From NCBI GenBank assembly GCA_951813515.1, contig OX638346.1, positions 861,617 to 925,616 of the forward strand: DNA of 64,000 nucleotides. The letters run 5' to 3'. A program made the position numbers and the translations under genes. The notes under the pieces were generated by a model that was not told the DNA's origin, ran no database searches, and was given only the letters and a program-made list of their open reading frames with translations. Origin of the DNA: an uncultured Pseudomonadales bacterium (GTDB taxonomy: Bacteria > Pseudomonadota > Gammaproteobacteria > Pseudomonadales > Azotimanducaceae). Below are positions 34,033 to 43,050 of the stretch, piece after piece. The first letter of the stretch is position 1. Each line of letters opens with the position of its first letter.

Positions 34033-34758
34033 ATGAGACTGAACGGCAAATTTGCGCTCACCACCGCCGCCGGCCAGGGCATCGGTCGGGCCGTGTCCGA
34101 GACATTTGCGCGCGAGGGCGCCCGGGTGCTGGCAACCGACATCAATCCCGAAACGTTGTCGAGCCTCACCGCCTGTGAAACGCGGGTGCTCGACGTCACC
34201 GACGCCGACGCGATCACGGCGCTCGCCGAAGAGATCGACACGCCCGACGTGCTGTTCAACTGCGCGGGCTTCGTACACCACGGCACGATCCTCGACTGCG
34301 ACGATGACGCCTGGCGGTTCTCGTTCGAACTCAACGTGACCTCGATGTACCGGATGATGCGGGCGTTCATTCCGGGCATGGTGGCGCGGGGTTCCGGAAG
34401 CATCGTCAACATGTCGTCCGTGGCGTCAAGCATCAAGGGTGCTCCGGACCGCTTCGTCTACGGCGCGACCAAGGCGGCCATCATCGGCATGACCAAATCC
34501 GTCGCAGCGGATTACGTGACGGCGGGCGTCCGCTGCAACGCAATCTGCCCGGGGACGGTGGACACGCCATCCTGGCGTGACCGGGTATCCGCCGCGGACG
34601 ATCCCGACGCGGCACGAGAGGCATTCGTCGCGCGTCAGCCCATGGGGCGCGTGGGCGCGACTTCGGAGATCGCGGCACTCGCCGTCTACCTCGCTTCGCA
34701 AGAGTCGGCGTTCACCACCGGCACGGCACAGGTTATCGATGGCGGCTGGAGCAATTAG
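34033..34758 (+). CDS. Short-chain dehydrogenase, BDH2 / keto-deoxy-fuconate dehydrogenase type
   Basis: A 241-residue classical SDR. TAAGQGIGRAV is the NAD(H)-binding loop, ATDIN favours NAD, and S128-S133, Y143 and K147 (VYGATKAA) make the catalytic set. FNCAGFVHHGTILDC, NMSSVASSIKG and CPGTVDTPS closely follow animal BDH2/DHRS6 and bacterial 2-keto-3-deoxy-L-fuconate dehydrogenases. With an enolase-superfamily dehydratase candidate in the same operon, sugar-acid oxidation is a reasonable but unproven role. It ends 7 nt before the first binding-protein gene. Confidence 0.84.
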   Translation: MRLNGKFALTTAAGQGIGRAVSETFAREGARVLATDINPETLSSLTACETRVLDVTDADAITALAEEIDTPDVLFNCAGFVHHGTILDCDDDAWRFSFELNVTSMYRMMRAFIPGMVARGSGSIVNMSSVASSIKGAPDRFVYGATKAAIIGMTKSVAADYVTAGVRCNAICPGTVDTPSWRDRVSAADDPDAAREAFVARQPMGRVGATSEIAALAVYLASQESAFTTGTAQVIDGGWSN

Positions 34759-34765
34759 CCCCGTC

Positions 34766-36661
34766 ATGCGGATCCTGCGGCAGACACGTCTCCAGTGGTC
34801 GGCACCCGTCCTGGTCTGCGCCATCGCCCTCGCGGCGCAGCCGGCGTGGTCGGAGAAACCCAGCCATGGCCTCTCTTACTTTGGCGATCTGAAGTATGGG
34901 CCCGATGTCGCCCACTTCGACTACGCCAATCCGGATGCACCCAAGGGCGGACGCATCAGGCTGCCCGGCATAGGCACGTTCAACAACCTGAACCCGTATG
35001 CGCACAAGGGCCGCACCGCCTACAACATCAGTCCGAGAGGGGGACTGGGCTCGCACATCCTCGACCCCCTGATGCGCAAGTCGGATGACGAACTGGCATC
35101 GTATTACGCTTGGCTCGCCGAAAGCGTGGTGGTCGCCGACGACTACAGTTGGGTGACGTACAAGCTGCGCGAAAACGCCTACTGGCACGACGGCAGACCC
35201 GTGACGATCGAGGACGTCCTGTGGACCTTCGACACGATCAAGACCAGAGGGTCGCCCGAGTGGAGAATGTCGTACAAGGACATCGTTCGGATCGAGCAGA
35301 TCGATGAATGGTCGTTCACATTCCACTTCAGCGAAGAGGCCGAAAAGACCCCGCAACTCGTAATCGAGACCGCCACTTTTGCGCCGATACCCAAACACTT
35401 CTGGGAAACCCGGGCGTTCGAAGAGACCAGCCTCGAACCTCCGCTGGGCAACGGCGCGTATCGCATCGGAGAGGTCGACCCCGGCTACAAGGTGGTATTC
35501 GAGCGGGTCGAGGACTACTGGGGCCGTGACCTCAACTTCGCCGCCGGCCACTTCAACTTCGACGAGGTCGAGATCATGTGGTTCTTCGACAAGCGCGTGA
35601 TGCTGCAGGCACTGCGCGCCGGCGTGTTCGACTACTGGTTCGAAGAGAACGAATCCGACTGGGCGACCGCCTACGATTTCGAAGGTTATCGGAGGGGGCT
35701 CTTCAAGAAAGAGACCTACAGGATGGGATTCGCCTACGGCATGCACTTCGGCGTGGTCCTGAACACCCGAAGGCCGCCGCTGGATGACATTCGCGTGAGG
35801 GAAGCGCTGACATTGGCCTACAACTTCGAGTGGGCCAATCGGGTCTTCTGGCACGATGGAATGATCCGCAACAACAGCTTTTTCGTCCGCTCGGGACTGC
35901 AGGCCTTTGGATTGCCCTCGGATGAAGAGATTGCGTTGCTCGAAAACTATCGCGGGCAGGTTCCCGAGAGCGTCTTCACGGGCCCCATCGAGTTGCCCAA
36001 GAACGACTCTTTCGGTCGGAATCGCGAGACGTTGCTCCGGGCCAATGCGTTGCTGGAGGAAGCGGGCTATGTCATCCACGACTTCAGGCGCGTGCATACC
36101 GTCACGGGCGAACCGCTTGCGGTCGAGTTCGTAGTCACCAGCCACGAGCACGAACGAATGCTGACGCCCTTCGTGGAGAACCTGGCGCGTCTGGGGATCG
36201 ATGCGCAGTTGCGCAGGATAGAGAGCAACGCGATGACCAATCGCCTGCGCCAATACGACTTCGACGCGACCGTGCGCAAGGTCTACACCTGGAAGGTGCC
36301 CTTCCCTACGCGCATGAGAGAGATGTTCACCTCACCGTATGTGGACACGCCCACCATGCCCAACTACGCCGGCATCAATAACCGGGTGGTCGATTCCCTG
36401 GTGGAGACCGTCACCAAGGCGCGTTCCGAAAAGCTGATGAACATCGCAGGGCGCGCCCTGGATCGCGTGTTGCTCCACAACTTCTACGTGATTCCCGACG
36501 GTCATCCCGTCGGACGGCACATGGTGTACTGGGACCGATTCGGTCATCCGCCGCTGGGCGTCCCGCACATGAACTGGCAGGGAATTCCGTACCTGTGGTG
36601 GTTCGACGAGGAGAAGAGCGCACGGGTAGACGCGGGCATCGCCGCACTGAAGGAGAACTAG
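34766..36661 (+). CDS. YejA-like periplasmic solute-binding protein (copy 1)
   Basis: A 631-residue family 5 (peptide/oligopeptide) binding protein. The first 29 residues are a signal peptide ending AQPAWS, probably cleaved before EKPSHG. HGLSYFGDLKYGPDVAHFDY and ANPDAPKGGRIRL are the YejA/microcin-C-binding signature. YejA works with YejBEF permease/ATPase proteins, but none is encoded nearby, so it must use a distant transporter. It starts 7 nt after the SDR stop. A tandem paralog follows at 36809. Confidence 0.88.
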   Translation: MRILRQTRLQWSAPVLVCAIALAAQPAWSEKPSHGLSYFGDLKYGPDVAHFDYANPDAPKGGRIRLPGIGTFNNLNPYAHKGRTAYNISPRGGLGSHILDPLMRKSDDELASYYAWLAESVVVADDYSWVTYKLRENAYWHDGRPVTIEDVLWTFDTIKTRGSPEWRMSYKDIVRIEQIDEWSFTFHFSEEAEKTPQLVIETATFAPIPKHFWETRAFEETSLEPPLGNGAYRIGEVDPGYKVVFERVEDYWGRDLNFAAGHFNFDEVEIMWFFDKRVMLQALRAGVFDYWFEENESDWATAYDFEGYRRGLFKKETYRMGFAYGMHFGVVLNTRRPPLDDIRVREALTLAYNFEWANRVFWHDGMIRNNSFFVRSGLQAFGLPSDEEIALLENYRGQVPESVFTGPIELPKNDSFGRNRETLLRANALLEEAGYVIHDFRRVHTVTGEPLAVEFVVTSHEHERMLTPFVENLARLGIDAQLRRIESNAMTNRLRQYDFDATVRKVYTWKVPFPTRMREMFTSPYVDTPTMPNYAGINNRVVDSLVETVTKARSEKLMNIAGRALDRVLLHNFYVIPDGHPVGRHMVYWDRFGHPPLGVPHMNWQGIPYLWWFDEEKSARVDAGIAALKEN

Positions 36662-36808
36662 CGCCATGAAACCCGTCGTCCCTTCGGGCGCGCCGTGTTT
36701 CACCCCCGCCCAAAGCCCACTGTTTCGCCCGTCCCACCCGTCCCGCACCCTGCGCCTTGATCGGCACTACGTGCCGTTCTACGGCGCACGCTGCTAGCGC
36801 CCCAGGTG

Positions 36809-38698
36809 ATGCAACCGACAAGTCCCAGGCGGACGACCCTTGTCCTGATGTGCGTCATGATCCTGGCGACGGCTCCGGCGTGGTCCGGGGAGCCGAGCCA
36901 TGGCCTCGCGTACTTTGGCGACCTGAAGTACGGACCTGACATCGCGCACTTCGACTACGCCAATCCGGATGCGCCCAAGGGCGGACGCATCAAGCTGCCG
37001 AGCATCGGCACCTTCAACAACCTGAACCCGTACGTCGACAAGGGCCTTCTCGCCCACTACATCAGCCCGAGAGGCGGATCTGCGGGTTCCTTCATCCTTG
37101 ACCCCCTGATGCGCAAGTGCGAGGACGAACTGGCCTCCTATTACGCCTGGCTCGCCGAGAGCGTGGAGGTTGCGGATGACTTCAGTCGGGTGACCTACAA
37201 GCTGCGCGAGAACGCCTACTGGCACGACGGTCGACCCGTGACCATCGAAGACGTTCTGTGGACCTTCGACATGATCAAGAGCAAGGGGTCGCCGATGTGG
37301 AGGAGCCTCTACCAAGACATCGTTGCCCTGGAGCGGATCGACGACTGGTCTTTCACGTTCCACTTCAGCGACACTGCCGAAAAGACTCCGCAACTCGTCA
37401 TCGAGACCGCCACCTTTGCGCCGCTGCCCAGACACTACTGGGAAACCAGGGCGTTCGACGAAACCACCCTCGAACCTCCGCTGGGAAACGGCGCGTATCG
37501 AATCGGCGAGGTAGACCCCGGCTACAAGGTGGTGTTCGAGCGGGTCGACGACTACTGGGGCCGTGACCTCAACTTCGCCGCCGGCCATTTCAACTTCGAC
37601 GAGGTCGAGGTCATGTGGTTCTTCGACAAGCGCGTGATGCTGCAGGCCCTGCGCGCCGGCGTGTTCGACTACTTCTTCGAAGAGAACGAGTCCGACTGGG
37701 CCACGTCCTACGATTTCGAGGCTTACCGAAAGGGACTCTTCAAGAAAGAGACCTACAGGATGGGGTTCGCCTACGGCATGCACTTCGGCGTGGTACTGAA
37801 CTCCCGCCGGGAACCGCTGGATGACATTCGCGTGCGCGAAGCGCTGACCCTCGCGTACAACTTCGAGTGGGCCAACCGGGTCTTCTGGCACGATGGAATG
37901 ATCCGCAACAACAGCTTTTTCGTCCGCTCGGGGATGCAAGCCTTTGGACCACCCTCCGCCGAAGAGCTTGCGTTGCTGGAACCCTTTCGCGGACATGTTC
38001 CCGATAGTGTCTTCACGGAATCTATCGAGTTGCCGAAGAATGATCCCTTCGGCCGCAATCGCGACACTTTGCTCCGGGCCGACGCGCTGCTCGAGGAAGC
38101 GGGCTGGGCCATCCATGACTTCAGGCGCGTGCATGCGGTCACGGGCGAACCGCTGGAGCTCGAGTTCATCGTCACCCGCCACGAGCACCTGCGGATGCTG
38201 ACGCCCTTCGTCGAGAACCTCTCGCGCCTGGGGATAGATGCATCGCTGCGCAGGATCGAGAGCAACGCGATGACCAACCGTCTGCGCGAATACGACTTCG
38301 ACGCGACCATTCGCAAGGTCTACACCTACAAGGTGCCGTTTCCCACCCGCATGCGCCACGCGTTTACCTCCCCGTACGCGGACAGGCCCAACATGACCAA
38401 CTACGCCGGCATTTGGAACCCCGTGGTCGACTCCCTGGTGGAAACGATCGCCAAGGCGCGCTCGGAGGACGTGCTGAACACCGCCGGTCGCGCCCTCGAT
38501 CGCGTGTTGCTTCACGGCTTCTACGTGATTCCAGATGGCCATCCCATCGGACGGCACATGGTGTACTGGGACCGTTTCGGTCATCCTCCCCTCGGCGTAC
38601 CGCACATGAACTGGCAGGGAATGCCTTACCTGTGGTGGTTCGACGAGGAGAAGAGTGCCCGGGTAGATGCGGGAATCGCCGCGCTGAAGGAGAATTAA
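36809..38698 (+). CDS. YejA-like periplasmic solute-binding protein (copy 2)
   Basis: A 629-residue tandem paralog of copy 1, nearly colinear throughout, including FGDLKYGPD, the central HEVE-containing lobe and the C-terminal RVDAGIAALKEN. Signal peptide to about residue 26 (ATAPAWS). The signal-peptide region differs most, as expected after duplication. A GTG directly before the ATG is also possible. It sits 147 nt after copy 1 and 4 nt before the enolase-superfamily gene. The copies may bind different ligands; no permease is adjacent. Confidence 0.87.
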   Translation: MQPTSPRRTTLVLMCVMILATAPAWSGEPSHGLAYFGDLKYGPDIAHFDYANPDAPKGGRIKLPSIGTFNNLNPYVDKGLLAHYISPRGGSAGSFILDPLMRKCEDELASYYAWLAESVEVADDFSRVTYKLRENAYWHDGRPVTIEDVLWTFDMIKSKGSPMWRSLYQDIVALERIDDWSFTFHFSDTAEKTPQLVIETATFAPLPRHYWETRAFDETTLEPPLGNGAYRIGEVDPGYKVVFERVDDYWGRDLNFAAGHFNFDEVEVMWFFDKRVMLQALRAGVFDYFFEENESDWATSYDFEAYRKGLFKKETYRMGFAYGMHFGVVLNSRREPLDDIRVREALTLAYNFEWANRVFWHDGMIRNNSFFVRSGMQAFGPPSAEELALLEPFRGHVPDSVFTESIELPKNDPFGRNRDTLLRADALLEEAGWAIHDFRRVHAVTGEPLELEFIVTRHEHLRMLTPFVENLSRLGIDASLRRIESNAMTNRLREYDFDATIRKVYTYKVPFPTRMRHAFTSPYADRPNMTNYAGIWNPVVDSLVETIAKARSEDVLNTAGRALDRVLLHGFYVIPDGHPIGRHMVYWDRFGHPPLGVPHMNWQGMPYLWWFDEEKSARVDAGIAALKEN

Positions 38699-38702
38699 AA
38701 CC

Positions 38703-39818
38703 ATGAGAATCACCGATGTTCGCACTGCGGTAGCGCGCGTGCCGGTCGAAAAGCCCACCGCCATAGCCACGCGCCAACTCAGTGCGCGGGAATACATCCT
38801 GGTCTGGATCGAGACCGATGCCGGCCACACGGGGGTCGGCTATACCTACGCCGGCACGGTGGGCGGGGCGTCAACGTACGAATTTGTGCGGGAAGCGTTC
38901 CATCCCCTGCTTCTCGGCCAGGATCCGAGGCTCATCGAGCGTCATTGGGCGGCGATGTACCAGGAAGTACTTCTGGCCGGACGCCGTGGCGCGGCCTTGC
39001 GGGCCATATCCGCCGTCGACACCGCGCTCTGGGATCTGCTGGGCAAGATCGCGGACCTGCCGCTATACCAACTCCTCGGCGGCTGGGCCGACGAAGTTCC
39101 GGCCTATGCCTCCGGCGGCTACTACCGTCCGGGCGACCCGCTTGAGAACGTCCGCGACGAAGTCCTGTTCTACAAGGAACTCGGCTTCACCGACTTCAAG
39201 ATCAAGGTGGGCGGCGCAGACATCGAGGTGGACGTCGATCGGGTACGGACAGCCCGGGAGACGATCGGCCCGACCAGCCGACTCGCGCTCGACGCCAACA
39301 ATGCCTGGCGCTGGCCCTTCGAGGCCATCCAGTTCGCCAGGGCGGTGGAGGAGCATGACATCTGGTGGCTGGAAGAACCGCTCTCCCCCGATGACATCGC
39401 CGGCCATGCCGAGATCGCACGGATGCTCGAAACGCCCGTGGCGACGGGGGAAATCCACGCCACCCGGTGGGATTTCCGCGACCTCATCGCGCAGCAGGCG
39501 GCCGATATCCTGCAACCCGATGCCGGCGTCCTCGGCGGCATTACCGAATACATGAAGGTCGCCCACGCGGCGGCCGCATTCAATCTGCCGGTGGCGCCGC
39601 ACTGGCACGCAAACGTGCACGCCCACCTGGTGGCGGCCGCTCACAACAGCATCACGGTGGAGTATTTCGCGCTCGAGCAGGACATCTACAACTTCGAGCG
39701 ACTGGTGACACCCGAGACGCGCCTCAAGGTCAGGGACGGCCGTATCCCGCTGCCTCAAGGGCCGGGACTCGGACTCGAACTCGATGCGCAGGCGCTCGAC
39801 CGCTGGCGCACGGACTGA
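38703..39818 (+). CDS. Mandelate racemase/muconate lactonizing enzyme family protein
   Basis: A 371-residue enolase-superfamily enzyme. Mg ligands are D197 (LDANNAW), E224/E225 (WLEEPL) and E250 (TGEIHA); acid/base residues are K166/K168 (KIKVGG) and the D273 (LQPDAG)-H300 (APHWHANVH) dyad. KxK plus His-Asp is the mandelate-racemase-subgroup pattern, in which many members are sugar-acid dehydratases. It begins 4 nt after the binding-protein stop and ends the operon. An acid-sugar dehydratase role together with the SDR is plausible; the specific substrate is unknown. Confidence 0.87.
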   Translation: MRITDVRTAVARVPVEKPTAIATRQLSAREYILVWIETDAGHTGVGYTYAGTVGGASTYEFVREAFHPLLLGQDPRLIERHWAAMYQEVLLAGRRGAALRAISAVDTALWDLLGKIADLPLYQLLGGWADEVPAYASGGYYRPGDPLENVRDEVLFYKELGFTDFKIKVGGADIEVDVDRVRTARETIGPTSRLALDANNAWRWPFEAIQFARAVEEHDIWWLEEPLSPDDIAGHAEIARMLETPVATGEIHATRWDFRDLIAQQAADILQPDAGVLGGITEYMKVAHAAAAFNLPVAPHWHANVHAHLVAAAHNSITVEYFALEQDIYNFERLVTPETRLKVRDGRIPLPQGPGLGLELDAQALDRWRTD

Positions 39819-39863
39819 CCGGGGAATACTCCGCCAGTTGCAATAGATGGGCGTTGGCTGTTC

Positions 39864-40661
39864 TTAACTGACGCCCGACAGGCTGTGGCCTCGGGGCTCC
39901 CGCCTTCTTCGCGCGACCATGCGCGTGAATCCCAGGTTCCTGCCCGCGTCCACGCGAAGCATCTCGACGTGAGACCCCTCGCCCTTCCATTCTCCCGATA
40001 CTGAATCGGAGGTCATCCAGTGTTTCCAGCCGTCGGGCAGCATGTCCGCCAGTTCCACTGTCATGAAGCCGCTCCGTTCCCAGTTCCGGCGCCACCATCG
40101 GGGACTGTGAAAGCTCGAGAAGTCCCAGTACCAATGCGGTTCGAGGTGTTCGGGCGGATCACCAGAAGGGAACTCCTGGACGAGGCCCGGGACGACAATC
40201 CCGACCTGGCCTTCGGGCTTGACGAACCGAACGAGGTGATTACCGAGGTACAGGTCATCGGTTCCGAAGTAATGGTATGCGTCCATGCTCACGATGGCAT
40301 CGAAGAACTCTGCCGCGAACGGCAGGCTGCGGGCTTCCGCGTAGATGGGGAATACGCGATCCTCCAGACCCGCTTCGCGGATTCGCTCCCAGTTGTTGCT
40401 GGCCGGGACCCAGAGATCGGTCGCCCATACCTGCAGGTCGAACTCTTTGGCGAGAAAAATGGAACTGATCGCCGTGCCGCAGCCGAGATCCAGGACGCGC
40501 ATCCCGGGCTTGAGATCCATCAACCCGCTCAAGGACTCGGTCAGCCACAGGACATTGGGTCCCATCATGTGCCGAATGGTCCAATCGACGTCGTACTTCG
40601 CCGACCGTGGGAAATCCGCGGGTCTGAACGCCTCTGTCAACTCTTGCTTCGTGCGGCTCAC
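39864..40661 (-). CDS. SAM-dependent methyltransferase (class I)
   Basis: A 265-residue Rossmann-fold methyltransferase. Motif I is RVLDLGCGTAIS (55-66), the acidic end of strand 2 is WATDLW, and later strands FDAIVSMDAYHYFG and GIVVPG fit the class I core. It resembles methyltransferase-domain proteins of unknown substrate, small-molecule rather than RNA or protein type. Convergent with the plus-strand operon; the terminator of the upstream minus-strand gene separates it from that gene, so it is likely transcribed on its own. Confidence 0.83.
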   Translation of the reverse strand: MSRTKQELTEAFRPADFPRSAKYDVDWTIRHMMGPNVLWLTESLSGLMDLKPGMRVLDLGCGTAISSIFLAKEFDLQVWATDLWVPASNNWERIREAGLEDRVFPIYAEARSLPFAAEFFDAIVSMDAYHYFGTDDLYLGNHLVRFVKPEGQVGIVVPGLVQEFPSGDPPEHLEPHWYWDFSSFHSPRWWRRNWERSGFMTVELADMLPDGWKHWMTSDSVSGEWKGEGSHVEMLRVDAGRNLGFTRMVARRRREPRGHSLSGVS

Positions 40662-40721
40662 TGTCCGGCATCTCCGGTTGTCGTCATGGATGTGCGGAAA
40701 GATGGCACCTTGTTGATCTCC

Positions 40722-40761
40722 AAAAAAAAGCTCCAGCCCCGGCCTAAGCCGGGGCTGGAGC
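40722..40761 (-). terminator. Strong intrinsic terminator
   Basis: GCTCCAGCCCCGGC (40730-40743) and GCCGGGGCTGGAGC (40748-40761) form a perfect 14-bp GC-rich stem with a 4-nt CTAA loop. Read on the minus strand it is followed by eight Ts (40722-40729). It starts about 20 nt after the stop of the acetoacetate-decarboxylase-like gene, which it terminates. Confidence 0.93.
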
Positions 40762-40781
40762 CTCCGTTCAGCGAGTAAAGC

Positions 40782-41681
40782 CTACTTGGCAGGCGTGCTC
40801 TTGACCTTGTACATCGCGCCACCACCGCCGCCGAGGCGGATCGAGCGCTGCCAGACGCCAGGCGATACGCAATTTTCCGGGATCAGGCCGGCGTGCCGGT
40901 CTTCGGGCCGGAAGTAGGTCTTGATCAGACCTGCTTCCCATTCCGCGTAATAGGTGTCCGCAGGATTTCGCGGGCCACCCCGTCCCTGCCGGATCAGCTG
41001 CATGCCGCCACCCTTGACGTGGAAGGAACAGGTATTGCCCCCTTCGGTGCCTTGATCCTTGAGCTTCTGAATGGTGGCTTCATCAACGCCACCCGGCGTG
41101 AAGTCCATGGACAATCTGACCTTGCCTTCGTAGATGATCTCGGAGCGGTCGTGTTCCACCGTCATCTCGTCGCACACGTACTTGGGCCATCCCCAGACGT
41201 TGCCTTCCACGGCGGTATAGAAGTTCGGCACCGGCACGCTGATCACCAGCCAGGATTCGATCCCGTCAGGGCACTTGGCCTTGACCATCACCCGGCCTTC
41301 CATGAAGTTGACCGGCCCTCGGTTCATGTCCCAGTAGGAGACCATCACCGCCGGCTCGTCCGGCATCGTGAGCGGCGGGTACATGTACGATTCGTAGAGG
41401 TCGAGATCAGCAGGCTTGATGACGGTGGTGTGGCCGAATGTGCCCTCTCCCCGCTTGGCCATCTCCTCGGCCTCTTCCATCGTGAGCCTCTTGGTCGGCG
41501 CCCCACGAGGCAGGTCCATGCCGACGATCTCGTCCCGGTCAGGGTCGTCGATCCATCGGGCGACGTTTTCGACCAGGATTCTGGCCAGGATCTCTCGATC
41601 CATCTCTGTCTTTATCTGGCCCCTTTGCATTTGCTTGCCGTCGGCATGCTTTTCGGGGGGGTATGTAACGATCTTACCCAT
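40782..41681 (-). CDS. Acetoacetate decarboxylase family protein
   Basis: A 299-residue protein with the acetoacetate-decarboxylase beta-barrel signature: YPPLTMPDEPAVMV, then NFYTAVEGNVWGWPKYVCDE, where K167 corresponds to the family's Schiff-base lysine. Many ADC-like proteins are not true decarboxylases but act on other beta-keto or imine chemistry. It has an unusually Gly-rich C-terminus (RLGGGGGAMYK). The ATG at 41681 follows a perfect GGAGG, and a very strong terminator follows the gene, so it is a monocistronic, probably well-expressed unit. Confidence 0.8.
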   Translation of the reverse strand: MGKIVTYPPEKHADGKQMQRGQIKTEMDREILARILVENVARWIDDPDRDEIVGMDLPRGAPTKRLTMEEAEEMAKRGEGTFGHTTVIKPADLDLYESYMYPPLTMPDEPAVMVSYWDMNRGPVNFMEGRVMVKAKCPDGIESWLVISVPVPNFYTAVEGNVWGWPKYVCDEMTVEHDRSEIIYEGKVRLSMDFTPGGVDEATIQKLKDQGTEGGNTCSFHVKGGGMQLIRQGRGGPRNPADTYYAEWEAGLIKTYFRPEDRHAGLIPENCVSPGVWQRSIRLGGGGGAMYKVKSTPAK

Positions 41682-41917
41682 GTGACCTCCTTTTCAGCCC
41701 TCTATTCCATTCAACTCGTTCATTGTGCCCCGGCGTGGTACCCCGTGTCACTCCGACCCCATAGCTTAACCCGAATCTCGGGCGATGGGGCCAACCAGCC
41801 GGAATCCGCTCGCCTTGTCCCGTGATTTTCGCCGCATCAGCCCCGACAGACACCGGTATCCCGGTCAAATCGGGTACTCTGTTTGACGACCATTAGTAGC
41901 CTGGAGAGGTCGAAAAC

Positions 41918-43018
41918 ATGTCCGCGCCCCTGAAGGTCGGCATGCTGGGCACCCGCGGCATCGCGAGAAACCACATGACCCCCTACCTCACGCATCCCGA
42001 GCAGGTGCGGATGACGGCCGTCTGCGACATGGTGGAGCCGCTCGCCCGCGACTACGCGAAGGACGCGGGCGTCGAAGACGTCTACACGGATTTCGACGAC
42101 ATGCTGAAGAACGCCGACATCGATGCCGTGGACATCTGCACCAATCACGCGGCACACGCGCCATGCACCATCGCCGCAGTGCGGGCCGGCAAGCATGTCC
42201 TCGTCGAGAAGGCGATGGCGAACACGCTGCAGGCCTGCCGCGACATGGTCGAAGCGGCCGACAAGGCGGGAGTGACCCTGATGATCGCGCATCAACTGCG
42301 TCATTCGCGTGAAGCCAACGCTGTAAAACGGTTCATCGACGAGGGCCACCTCGGAGAAATCCAGGCGGTTCGCACCCACGTCACGATGGGCGGCCCGAAG
42401 AGAGGCTGGATGTGCGATGCCGAGCCGGGCGGCGGCGTCCTGCAACTCAACTCCATCCATCACATCGATCTGCTGCGCTACTACGTCGGCAACGTCAAGC
42501 GCGTGATGGGCGTCTGCAAGTCCGCGCAGCCGCACATGGTCAACGGCGCCGAAGACGTGGTCGCCGCCACCCTCGAGCTGGAGAACGGTGCGATCGGGGG
42601 GCTGTTCGCAAGCTGGACGACCGACATCACCCCCGAGAGAGCCGCCTACCTGTTGTTCGGCACCAAGGGCACGGTGCATTCAACTCCACCGGTCAACCCC
42701 AGGAGCCGCGAGAGTCCGACCTCGCATTTCGGCACCATCATGCATGCGCTGAAGGACCCGGACGAGAACCTTGATCGACGCAACGATGCCGACCTGCAAA
42801 GGTTGAGACATCCGCCTTTCGATGTCCTTCCCACCAGGGAGGCCGATCAACCCACGGTGAACCTCTTCGTCAACGAGGTCTTGCACTTCGCCGAGTGCAT
42901 CAGGACCGGCAAGGAGCCAACGAGCAGCGGTCGGGACAACATCGAGTCGATGAAGGTGGTCTTCGCCATTTGCGAATCGTCCCGGACCGGCAGGGCGGTC
43001 GACCTCGCCGACCTTTAG
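41918..43018 (+). CDS. Gfo/Idh/MocA-family oxidoreductase (copy G4)
   Basis: A 366-residue dehydrogenase-like protein of the EKA group: GMLGTRGIARNHM loop (with an Arg where most have Gly), VEKAMANTLQ, LNSIHHIDLLRYY and the ending SSRTGRAVDLADL. ATG 41918 follows GGAGAGG. It is the first of a tandem pair with G5, 32 nt apart, very similar to each other and surely cotranscribed. The changed nucleotide-loop residue (GTRGI rather than GCGGI) may alter cofactor use. Confidence 0.86.
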   Translation: MSAPLKVGMLGTRGIARNHMTPYLTHPEQVRMTAVCDMVEPLARDYAKDAGVEDVYTDFDDMLKNADIDAVDICTNHAAHAPCTIAAVRAGKHVLVEKAMANTLQACRDMVEAADKAGVTLMIAHQLRHSREANAVKRFIDEGHLGEIQAVRTHVTMGGPKRGWMCDAEPGGGVLQLNSIHHIDLLRYYVGNVKRVMGVCKSAQPHMVNGAEDVVAATLELENGAIGGLFASWTTDITPERAAYLLFGTKGTVHSTPPVNPRSRESPTSHFGTIMHALKDPDENLDRRNDADLQRLRHPPFDVLPTREADQPTVNLFVNEVLHFAECIRTGKEPTSSGRDNIESMKVVFAICESSRTGRAVDLADL

Positions 43019-43050
43019 CGAGTCATAGACGAAAGGGAGATCCAGGGAAC

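Noticed and set aside
36666..36797. 43-codon open frame between the tandem YejA-like genes, 11 nt after AAGGAG
   Set aside because: Pro/Arg-rich with no hydrophobic or domain pattern; the AAGGAG belongs to the end of the upstream coding sequence. Not supported as a gene.
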